A stretch of DNA of 64,000 nt from Cinnamomum chago. Taxonomy: Eukaryota > Streptophyta > Magnoliopsida > Laurales > Lauraceae. The translations under genes and the position numbers were made by a program. Positions within the stretch are counted from its first letter, which is position 1. Each line of letters starts with the position of its first letter. Positions 12,587-24,500 of the stretch are shown piece after piece. The stretch spans positions 33,092,001 through 33,156,000 of the forward strand of contig CP142451.1 of the NCBI GenBank assembly GCA_038049695.1, in the 5' to 3' direction. The notes beneath the pieces are model-generated. The model ran no database searches and was not told the origin of the DNA. It was given only the letters and a program-made list of their open reading frames with translations.

Positions 12587-15500
12587 ACACACACCCACAC
12601 ACACACACACACACACACAGCGCCATTGCTATACAGCATCAATAATTAATTCACAGAAAAATGCTAAAGATCATATTTATGCACCAGTTTCTAATAGAAA
12701 TATCACCTTTGATATTCCAATTGCTGAGTGCATTTTACTATACACAAGCTTCACACCCAACATGTGCAATGGATATAAAATTGCTGCAATAATTCTTGCC
12801 CGCAACCAGTCAAACACGTCAACAAAAGGCGAATGTTGTTTTTGTACTCTTGTTAGAACTCTCCCCTACAGAAGAGGTTTATTTCAAATAAAATCAAAAC
12901 AATTAACTGCTAAAAATTTCTTTTAGGTGGGGAAACAACAATGAAAATTGCAACTTCTGATCAAATGAATGGAAGTAGGGAGATTATATGTGCTTCACCC
13001 TGATGATCAGACATGCCAAATTATTTTGGAAAGAACAAAAGTATTAGTTATAAGAATAAAAACCTCAAAAACCCTCTTTGCCTCCATGTATAGCAGACTT
13101 ATCTTTATCAAAGAAAGTGCAAAAAACTTTCGAGCAGACGCACTTGTATAAATCTGCTTTTGGATTCCACTGCAGTAGAGGTTGGAAATTTTGAAAGTTG
13201 TATCAGAAAAGTATCATTGCCGTATCCATAAGTTACTTCATTGTTTAGATTATCAATAAATTAAGAGACGGATAAGAATGGGAAAACTTTGCTACTTTCA
13301 TTGATATTTATATAGTACAACTTGGATACAAAAAAAAAGATATATGGTAACTAATTTGCTGTTGATCACATCAAATCTGTGGACTGAAAGGAGGACTCAG
13401 AATGGAAGGTTCATGCATCTTATAAGGTTAATCCAGAGAAAGTAAGATATATTTTTCTTTTCCTAATTCAAAGCATAGAAGTTGCTGAGAAAAAGAAAAA
13501 AAATGTACTAATTCGTAATTTGTGAGATTTCAGGGACTGTTCTGTAAGTTTGATAGGCGACAGATGATTTTTGAAATTTTGAAACATTAACTGAATTTAA
13601 GTATTCAGTGAGGGTTTTCCAACCTGTCAGTTTCTCCCTCAAAACTTTCTCCTTTTCTTCTCATCTCCAAATTTACTCAATTTTTCAGACGTTTTCTCAA
13701 TTATATGCAAGTATCTTTAGATTCAATTATCCAACTTGGCAGTCTCCAGCTGTTGCTCAGCTGGCTAGGGACATGTTGTAGTGTGCAGGGGTGACTGAGT
13801 CGAGTCTCTTCTTGGAAGGAAAAAAAGAAAGGAAAAAAAAATCAACCAGAGCCTACCTGCTCCAAGAAGATTTGAATGCAAACAAAAAGGAAGGGTTCTC
13901 AAGTCTGTTTGTGCAAGCATTTGATTTTTTTGGGCAGACTTCAACCCTGTTAATTCTCCAAGTACGATGAATTCTAGGGTTTTCTCATCTAAGGAATGAA
14001 AAACCTCAAGGGAAGAAAATAAGAAAAACAGAAAGAAATAACTTGAATTAGGGAAAAATAATCACACAATGAAGTTCATATCAAGAAAATAGGGGACTGA
14101 ACAAACAGAAGGGGCCTTCTATTTTCTTTCATAATAATGTACAAAACCCAAAAAACGGGAAGAAGAAAACAAGAAAAGGGGGAACCTAAAACCTAAGTCT
14201 AAATCTGACCCTAAATCTAAGCTTCGAGAAAATGTTGAAAATTAGGGACTACATCTTGACACAATTCTTTGATCTTCTTTATTGAGAATGGGCGCTATTT
14301 GTAAGGTACAACCATAGTTATCAACTTAAACTAGAAATTCCAATCCTAATCATAAAAGGAAACCTAATCATGACCATGCTAGGAAACTTAATTACACTAA
14401 AATAGTAAATCCTAATTTAGGAAACTTACTCTCAAAATTACAAATAATCCTACTGACCCAGAATCACAAATAAATGCCAATTCCTCAACACAACATAGTG
14501 TTAATTCAGAGGGTCTTTTCTAGGATTTCATGTATAATGGTTATACAACATAGATCTAATCAGGTTGGTAATTTATAATTTTTTATAGTTGTTTTGAGTG
14601 TAAGAGTCAAGCGAAAACAATCCCTTTGCTATTGGATATTTGTGTAAAGTGTAAACATCTTAAGAAGTTGTTTATTGGATATTTGGAGCATTTAGTCATG
14701 TTAGAGAAGGATTTCATTTTAATTATCTAAAAGGATTGTTCTCATCACAAAAATATTTTCCATAAGGTCTAGGGTATACAAAATAATCCACACTAGGGGG
14801 CGAGATTTCTGAAGGCACTTCCCAATTGCCTAATATCATAAGTCCAAACACTAGGATTACAACAATTCTGTTTGATGGTAGTATAAGGAATGGGTACTCT
14901 GCTAGAATAGAAATTGCAGGGAAAAAAGGAATGGGCACATACATGGGAGAATTAATGAACCTCCTACAGATGATCAGTATTCCAATTGAGAATCTAAAAA
15001 TAAACAATACATTAAGACAATAGCTCTGATAACATTACAATACCTACCAGAGAAGCACATAAATAACACGAGAAGGAAATTGGGCAGATGTGAGTACCGT
15101 CTTGTAACCGTCCTTTTACATTCATGTCTTTCTTATTTCATCCCTTTAAGTAATGGAGAATACAATCCTGGATTTGATAAAATCCCTTGATGAAGGGTAA
15201 TTACAGGTAAAGTAATCAATCTAAGCTAGTACATTATTCTATCAGACACTAATTTCTATGGTCCTTCACATTTGCATCAAAGTTTGAGATGAAGGGTCTT
15301 GGCATTCTTTGCCAGTTTTCAGGTCTTGAGATTCCCTATTCTTTCTTGTGGACTTGTGCTCTCTCAGCAAAAATATGCTTTCAACATTATCCATCGTGAT
15401 GCTCCAATAGATTCCAAGACCATGGCCACTCCTTTGGAACTCAATGCAAAACTGCAGACTACTGATACTGAACCTCTCCCTGATCCCACAGACTATAGAG

Positions 15501-18500
15501 AACTTTTCAGCTGCTTGGTTCACCTCACCATCATGTGTCCAAATATCACTTTCTATGTGCATCTTTTCAGTCAATTTATCTTTACTCCCCACACAGCTCA
15601 ATATGCTATTGTACTCCACACTCTGTCACAATCACAGCACCTTACATATGGGATTATTCAATCCATATACATCCATTCCTATTCGATGGGCCTACCAAGA
15701 TGTTGATTGGGCTGCTGATGTTGTTGATTGGCAACCCACCACTAGATATTGTCTTTTTTGGGTGATTCTCCCATTGCCTAGAAGTTCAAAATGCAATTTG
15801 TTGTTTCTTGATCATCCAGCGAAGCAGAGTATCATGCAATGACTCACGCTATTGCTCAAAATTATTTGGCTATGTTGGCTACTCTCGGACCTCGGCTTCG
15901 CTGTCTCCTACCACACTCCTCTCCACTGTGACAACATAAACGGTGTTCATATCACCGAAAATGTTGTACTTCGTGAATGCACCAAACACATTTAAGTTGA
16001 TTGTCACCTTGTTCAGCATCACTATCTACTAGTAACCATATCTCTCCCCTTTGTTCCAACCCTTCACAGATTGCCAACTTCTTTACTAAGAGTCATGCTG
16101 TGGATCACTTGCATCAATTTCTATCCAAACTCTCATTGCACTTCCTACATCGTGACTTTATAAAGTTGGAAAGATTAGACTTAGTAAGAGAAGAGAGGAA
16201 TCATTATGTGTAGAAGTCATTATGTGTAGAAGACAACAGAGACAACAGGCCCAGCAGGCCCAGCCCATGTGCAAAGTGTAGAAGATAACAGGCCCAGCAG
16301 GCCCAGCCCATGTGCCAAGCCCACTCATGGGATATAAACAAATCTGTACAGGATTAGATTTAGTCCCTAATTTCTCTCCTTCTATGTATAGGAAATAATT
16401 GATTATTTCCATTCTTTTGTTATTCTGATTTGTATCTAATTTGTAATCTTTACTTAATTAGAGCCTTGATTAAGGCATCATATCAATATAAATATGATAG
16501 TCGATGCATTGTGTTGGCACGACCTTCTCTCCACTCTTCTTCTTTCATTCTTCTTCCTCCTTCATATCTTCTAACATGGTATCAGAGCCATAACACCTTG
16601 GAGGCCTCATTATTCTGACATCTACGCTACTTGGAAGAAACACAGATCAAGGATCTGTGCTTTGGGCAAGCAAATCGTGGCTGTTCCCTCATCTGATCAA
16701 TAGTGGCCCACCTGCGATCATCTCACAATCCACAAGCTTCACTCCAGCCTTGGTCGTCCATCTCTCCTAGTCTTTTTGGAGATTTTTTCAGTATTTTTCA
16801 TAGATCAGAGGTAGGCCTTTTGATCTGTCTTGTGATTATCAAACTTTTTGAAATAGTTTTCATCTCAACCGCACAAAAATCTGGATTCTGAATGGATCTT
16901 GATGAGACCAGTACTGCTGGAAAGGAAAATTGATACTAGTCTCTAGCCTCTAATCTGATTCTCAATCAGATAAATCTGTGGGTCCCACGCAGGGATCCTG
17001 CATCCAAATTTCAGGACGTCGGGCTGTTTTATTGACAAAACAGGCACTTTTATGTGCTGTTTCATGTTGGATGCTTCATCAGCCGCTAGTTACAGCTGAT
17101 TTCTGATCTGAGGGTTGTTTTTCTTCTTTAAAACAGCCACCTTTATGTGCTGGATACTGTTTGGATGCTTCATCAACTACTAGTTACTGCTGATTTCTGA
17201 TCTGAGGGCTGCTTTGTCTTCTTTAAAACTGCTGGAATTCAGCACTGGCGGAGGACATCGCCCGATATTCTGCCTCAGCAGAAGACTTTGAGATAGTGGT
17301 TTGCTTCTTGCACTTCCATGAAATCAGAGATTTTCCAAGAAACATACACCAGCCAGTGGCGGACCTCCAAGAGTCCGGACAACCAGCCCAGTCAGCATCC
17401 GCATAAGCTGATAATTGCAGAGAAGTATCAGAAGGGAAAAAGAGACCATGATGAAGAGTTCCTTTAACATAGCGGAGGATGCGTAAAGCAGCAGCAAGGT
17501 GCGGTTTGTGGGGATTGCTAACAAACTGACTTACTGTGTGAACAACATGAGAAATATCCGGCCAAGTCATAGTTAAGTAGAACAAACTACCAACTATCCG
17601 CCAGAAAACAGATGGATCATCCAGGGGAGTGCCATCATTGGAACTGAGTTTGCTGTTCAATTCCAGAGGCGTATCGAAAGTGTGAGCATCATCAAGCCTG
17701 GCTGACGTGATCAAATATTGCGCATATTTGCGCTGAAGGACCCTAATGCCGGATTTGTTACGCACAAACTCAAGCCCCAGAAAGTAGGTAAGAGGACCAA
17801 GATCCTTCATTCTGAAGTGGCGAGTAAGGTGGTGTTTGAGATCTGTAATGCCGGCAGTATCATTTCCACTGATAATCATATCATCAACATAGACCAAGAG
17901 GAATGTGTAGCCCTTTGATGTCCATCTTAGGAAGAGGGAACTATCAGAGTGACTCTGACGAAATCCGGCTTGAAGGATTGCTGCCCGGAACTTATCAAAC
18001 CAAGCCCGAGGAGCTTTTTAAAGCCCATAAAGAGCTTTCCTCAATTTGCACACATGCTTTGGAGGACAAGCATATCCCGGTGGAGGTTTTAAATAAACAG
18101 TTTCGCGCAAGTCCCCATGTAGAAAAGCATTTTTGACGACCATTTGCCATAGAGGCCAATTGCAGGTTGCCGCAACACAAAGAAGAGTACGAACGGTGGT
18201 CATTTTCGCCACTGGTGCAAATGTTTCCTCATAGTCAATGCCATATTCCTGCTTATATCCCCGTGCAACCAATCTGGCTTTGTAGCGATCAAGGCTCCCA
18301 TCAGAGTGGACTTTGACGGAGTATATCCATTTGCTGCAATCACAGAGGCTCCATCCGGGGCCGGTACCAATTCCTATGTTTGGTTTGCTTCAAGAGCCAC
18401 TAATTCCTCGGTCATAGCATCCTGCCAGTAAGCAATCTTTGAGGCCTGTGAATATGAGGTGGGTATAGGAGTACTATCTAAGGAAGTAAGAAGAGCAGGA

Positions 18501-21500
18501 AAACCATAGCGGTTAGGGGCAACAGAAGGACGACTAGAGCGTCACATAAAAATGGTGCTATCAGAAGGAGTGTCATTACCTGAAGATGCAGTAGGCGGCG
18601 CTGGGAGAGGATCAGGAGAGGGAGTCGCCAGAGGAGGGACTTCGTTCCGCCGGACATAGACTTTGGGAAGAGGTGATTCAGACTCCGAGAATTGTGGCAG
18701 ATAGGATACAGCAATAGGATGACTATCCAAATGTAAAGAAAAGAAGGATTACATTACGAGAGATGCGCATGCGTTTTTCCAATTGATCATAACACAAAAA
18801 TCCCTTATGTTCATTACTGTAACCCAAAAAGATGCATTTAGCAGCCTGTGGAGATAACTTTGTGCACTCAGTCGGAGGAAGATGAACAAAACACAAGCAA
18901 CCAAAAACATGTAAGTGAGAGTATGAAGGGGTTTGACCAAAGAAAACTTCGTAAGGAGTAGTCTTTCCTAGAACAGTGCTAGGAAGACGGTTGATAAGAT
19001 ACACAGCAGTCTGTGCAACATCACACCAAAATTTGGGAGGGACTAAGGATGCAATCAACAGAGTACGAACAGTTTCAAGAATATGTCTGTTCTTTCTTTC
19101 CGCAATCCCATTTTGCTGAGGAGTATGCGGACAAGATTTTTGGTGAAGAATTCCTTTATCAGAAAGGAAGGTAGAGAATTCATGAGACATGTACTCTCCA
19201 CCGGAATCTGATCTAAGAATTTTGATTTCTTTCTGAAATTGGGTGTGGACCATGTTATAAAATTTTTGAAAGATAGAGAAGACTTCAGATTTCATGCGCA
19301 TAAAGTAAATCCAAGTATGACGAGAATGGTCATCAATAAAAGTCACATAGTATTTAAATCCTGTCCTACTCAAGGTAGGAGCAGTTCCCCAAACATCTGA
19401 ATGAATAATGTCAAATGATACCAAAGCACGAGCATTATGAACAGGAAAAGGCAAAATATGACTTTTACTTAGGCAACAAGTTTCACATTTTGATTGCGAT
19501 AAAGAAGACATCATTTTATTATCAATAGTAGAATCCAAACAACCAAATTTAAACAATGAAAGAAAATGCGCATTATTCACATGACCAAGACGTTTATGCC
19601 AAACGGTCCACAATGTATTGAAATTAGAAGAAGAAGCAAGGAAAGAATGATGTCCAATGTCCAGCAAGAACAGGCGCCCCTGTTTACTCCCCGTCGCGAT
19701 GACCTTCCCAGTTTGCCGCCCCTGTATAACACAACCAGAGGAAGAAAAGTGAACAAGATAGCCATCATCTATAAGTTGTCCTACAGAAAGTAGATTGGCT
19801 GATAATTTGGGAACAAAGTAAACATTGGGAAGGGTGATGGACTGGCCAGAAACACAAGATAAAGTAATGGTACCAACTCCCGAAATGAATAGTTGATCCC
19901 CATTAGCAACGGTTATTTTCTCTTTTCCAAGGTAACGGTGGGAATCTGTAAGGCTATGAGCTACAGATGTCATGTGATTGGAGGCTCCTGAATCTAAAAA
20001 CCATGTGGAAGAGGTAATAGGAGAAGAAAGAGAAGCAGATGAATGAAAAGCAGGAGATGCTATATGATAATGAGTTTGATACCGACCGCCAGAGAAGCCC
20101 ATTGACGCATATGCAGAGGTAACCGTGCTCTGGATCAGTTCTTGAATCTGAGCAGGAGTCATGGAAACAGCCCCTGATGAAGTGCTTCCTGCATCGGATG
20201 ATGGTACTTGAGCCTGGAATGCAGAAGGAAGATTTTGTCTGGGCAGATTGGAATGAGGCTTTTTAGGCTGCGTCTCATTCCTTCGCTGGAGGCTGCGGCA
20301 GTCATCAATAAGATGACCAGACATCTTGCAGTAACGGCAAACCAACTTCTTGCGGCAATTCTTGGCAATATGACCAAAGCCTTTGCATTCAAAGCATTGA
20401 GTGGGCTTTGGATTGGGGGTTGCTAGAAGAGTAGAGTCAGCCGGAATGGGTGCAAGGAAGGCCTTCGGTTCTTCAAGAATAGCCCGTTGGGAGGAGAGAC
20501 GAAGTTCTTCGCGAAGTATTTCTTGAAAGCAGGTATCGAGATTAGCCGACAGTTCTCGGTTCATGAGGGCAGACCGAACTGATTCAAATTCTGGTCGGAG
20601 ATTCATAAGGAACTGGCTAATGTGAGTTTCCTCTTGGAGTTTAAGAGCCTCGGAGAGAAAGCCAGGAGAGACTGTCTGAATCAACATGGAATCCCATTCG
20701 GTCCATATGGTGAGGAAGCCATTAAAGTATTCCTGCACAGATCGATCCCCTTGAGTAAATTTGGCAATTTCACTATCTAAGTGAAATTTCCGGGCTTTGT
20801 TGGTTTTATGGTAGACCTTCTTGAGGTGAGCCCACATATCTGCTGCTGAAATATATGCTTGAAGAGCTACGGCAAGGGAGGGATCAATGGAGTTCAGAAT
20901 CCAAGTAATCACCTTGGCATTTTCCTTGGACCAGGTGGCTATGGCTTTGGAGTCCGTGGTGCTTGGAGTTGGAGGTTTTGTAACTGTTCCATCCAGATAA
21001 CCAAATAGCCCCTGTCCTTCTACGAAGTTCTTCAGATGGAAGGACCAGGCCATATAATTTTGCCCATTAAACTTAACGGGGATAACATCATATTTATCCA
21101 TGATCAAAAAACAGTAGTAGCAACAGTAAATCACCAAGTCAGCAGTTTTAAAGAAGACAAAGAAGCCCTCAGATCAGAAATCAACAGTGACTAGTAGTTG
21201 ATGAAGCATCCAAACAGTAACCAGCACATAAAGGTGGCTGTTTTAAAGAAGGAAAACAGCCCTCAGATCAGAAATCAGCAGTAACTAGCGGCTGATGAAG
21301 CATCCAACATCAAACAGCACATAAAAGTGCCTGTTTTGTCAATAAAACAGCCCAGACGTCCTGAAATTTGGATGCAGGATCCCTGTGTGGGGCCCACAGA
21401 TTTATCTGATTGAGAATCAGATTAGAGGCTAGAGACCAGTATCAAATTTCCTTTCCAGCAGTACTGGTCTCATCAAGATCCATTCAGAATCTAGAATTTT

Positions 21501-24500
21501 GTGCGGTTGAGATGAAAACTATTTCAAAAAGTTTGATAATCACAAGACAGATCAAAAGGCCTACCTCTGATCTATGAAAAATACTGAAAAAATCTCCAAA
21601 AAAACTAGGCGAGGTGGACGACCAAGGCTGGAGTGAAGCTTGTGGATTGTGAGATGGACGACAAAGGATTGGAGGCCTCATTATTCTGACATCTACGCTA
21701 CTTGGAAGAAACACAGATCAAGGATCTGTGCTTTGGGAAAGCAAATCGTGGTTGTTCCCTCTTCTGATCAATAGTGCCTAGCCCACTCATGGGATATAAA
21801 CAAATCTGTACAGGATTAGATTTAGTCCCTAATTCTCTCCTTCTATGTATAGGATATAATTGATTCTTTCCATTCTTTTGTTATTCTGATTTGTATCTAA
21901 TTTGTAATCTTTACTTAATTAGAGCCTTGATTAAGGCATCATATCAATATAAATATGATAGTCGATGCTCTGTGTTGGCACGACCTTCTCTCCACTCTTC
22001 TTCTTCTCATTCTTCTTCCTCCTTCATATCTTCTAACATTATGTTCACAAGAAAAACAGTTTAGCAAACTTACCATTTTAAGAAGTAACAAGGTTTTTTA
22101 TGCAGCAGCAATACCACGTCATTGCAACAAGAGTCATGGGCCACATGTGGGACCCATGAAATTCTGATTTTTAATTGTTATTAGTTTTATTTTTAGCAAA
22201 GAGTGTAATTAGAATTAGGTTTCTAATTTGGATAGGATTTTATTCTTGTTTCCTAGTTTGATTATGGTTGATTTCTTAACCCCTAAGTTTCTGTTATTAT
22301 AAATATAGCCTTGTAGAGATCAATGATCTCAAGTGATTTTTGAGTTAATAAAATTTCCCTGCGTGAATTTATCATGGAGATTGTCTTCATCGTGATTATT
22401 CCAGTGGGAACCCTAATTGTGCCCTGGCACTTGCATCCTAACCCTAACCCTAGGATCGCATCAGTTTTGACAAACATTTCTAGCATGGGAACACTGGTGG
22501 ATGATAGGTAATCTTGCATTTGCTCCAAGAGACAAACCAAAATATTATACAGGGTGGCTAACCACTCACCAAACAAATTTACCAAGAAAGAAGTTAGTAC
22601 CAATTAGCCACACAGTTACAAGTTGGTACAACTGCGGTATAGTATAATCTGCTAATACATCGCCTAAGAAGAAAAATCACACAAAACAGAAGCTTAGAGA
22701 CCACATTTCAGAAAGATACATACCCAAACAAAAAAAAGTAAACTCTATTAAAAAAATACATATACCACTTGATTAATCCTTATTTGATTCAAATATGAAC
22801 TAAATAAACACCAATTGTATTTTTCATGAGAAATCAAGCAGCACATTAAAAGCACAATTTCCCAAATGCTTAGCATCATAATCTTATGCAGACAACATCT
22901 TGATCCTCTTCGAATTAGGCCTACATGGTCATGTGTCATCATTCAGCTTAGGGGAATGTACCTACAGCTGCTTCTGTAATTTCTCATTTATCTTGATACA
23001 ATTTCATGTTATCTATCAAAAGAAAAAAAAATGTGCCACAAAAAAAATACCAACAAAAGAAAATGCATAATTTATTAATGGAATAGCATAAAAATTAATA
23101 AAAGGAATCTGCAAATTATAAGAAAATATTGTTCCCCGAGTTGCAACAACACTAGCAAGCAATGAGGAACAACTGCTGGAGGTTATAGCTTTAATGCTCA
23201 TTGTTCAAGTGTTGACAACAGAATAACATGCTAGATCAATCAGCAACAACTGCAAGAGTTTGTGGCATTAATGCTCATGGTTCAAGTGTCGACAAGAGCA
23301 TAACACACTAGATCTAAATGTTTTGGTGTAATATAACAGAATTAAGGACAGTGAATTATAGTTGGACAATTGTTAGGCTTTACTAAAGAACAAACCTGCA
23401 GAGTGTCTCATAGACCAGAGGAACAGAAATTAAGTAGTGTGGTTGGTATCGCCGTAGATCTTCCTATCAAGTAAAACAACCAAACACCTTAGTAACATTG
23501 GCAAGTAAAAAAAATAAAATAAAATAAAATAACATAGATAATAAAGAAGTTGACAAATAAAAAGTCCTTCAGAAGCAGGAGAATGTCATCCTACTTATAA
23601 ATAGGTAAGTTGTTAAGTAGTTAGCTTGCCACACCTTTAATACATAGGCATTTTGGGTGTATTGGTTAGCAACTTGAGATGGTATTAGAGCCAACAAATC
23701 CCAGGTTCAAATCCGCGCAGGGCAAAAAAAGCCCCATGCCGCGTTTTGTGTGTGGGCACATGTGCGAAGGTCAAAAAGGGCCCATGTTGCGCCTTGTGCG
23801 GGCGTGTGCTTCAAGACCGAGCAGTGTCCCACCCAAGGGGGGGTGTTAAGTAGTTAGTTTACCGCACCTTTAATGCCTAGGCATTTCGGGTGTATTGGTT
23901 AGCAACTTGAGATGAACAATTATGAAATGGAGAACATTAAAATAATTTATCAAGCTTTAAATGCAGCCACCACATTAAGTTCGAATTGCAGCCCATGAAT
24001 TAAGATCATTCAATGACAATCCTTCAAACTGTACAAAAAGAACTGCTAATGTTGTTCATACAATATAATGATGATGATCACAAGAAAAATACCTTTAAGT
24101 TTTTTACCGTAGTGTATGCTTGTTCAATGCCATATGTGAATATGAAATACTCGCATGCACGTTCATAGGCATGCCAAGGTGGAAGCATACTTAAGAACCT
24201 GTCCCCGACTTCCGCAGGTACAATGTCCCACAAGTTCTTTATCTAAAATTAGAAACAAAATTAAAAGAAATGTCATCTCAAGTAACCAAGAGTTCCTAAA
24301 AAAGCTGAGACACGACAATTTTGAATGCTGGAATTTCAAGAAGGAATATTAGAAAGCCAAAGCATTCACGATCTTAGATCTTATTTGAAAGCATTGTTGC
24401 AAGCCTTAAAATCACACCACGAAGTGAGAATTTTTTTAAGGATAAATAGGCACTCTTATTTTAAAAAAGAAGCTTTCAAAGAACTCTACAAGTGCACGTG

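Larger units (their letters stand above)
16209..22038. mobile_element. Ty1/copia element B with inverted interior (TTATG duplications)
   Basis: Both outer LTRs run on the plus strand (16209-16576; truncated 21774-22038) and the flanks carry TTATG (16204-16208; 22039-22043), so this is one insertion. The coding interior is on the opposite strand. Order on the plus strand: LTR, primer site, leader (+), inverted truncated pol to gag (17235-21101), leader (-), ~105-bp leader piece (+), truncated LTR (+). The two leader copies form inverted repeats of ~516 bp. It lies in AAE intron 8. Confidence 0.88.

Noticed and set aside
12969-13151. 60-codon plus-strand frame
   Set aside because: Antisense shadow of AAE exon 9.
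22438-22456. Telomere-like AACCCTAACCCTAGG
   Set aside because: Only about two repeat units inside an LTR-like segment; not an interstitial telomere array.
23016-23201. 61-codon minus-strand frame ([11 protein letters not shown]...) near exon 8, first considered as exon 9
   Set aside because: It does not match the family block or supply the phase-2 continuation; 13064-13169 does both.
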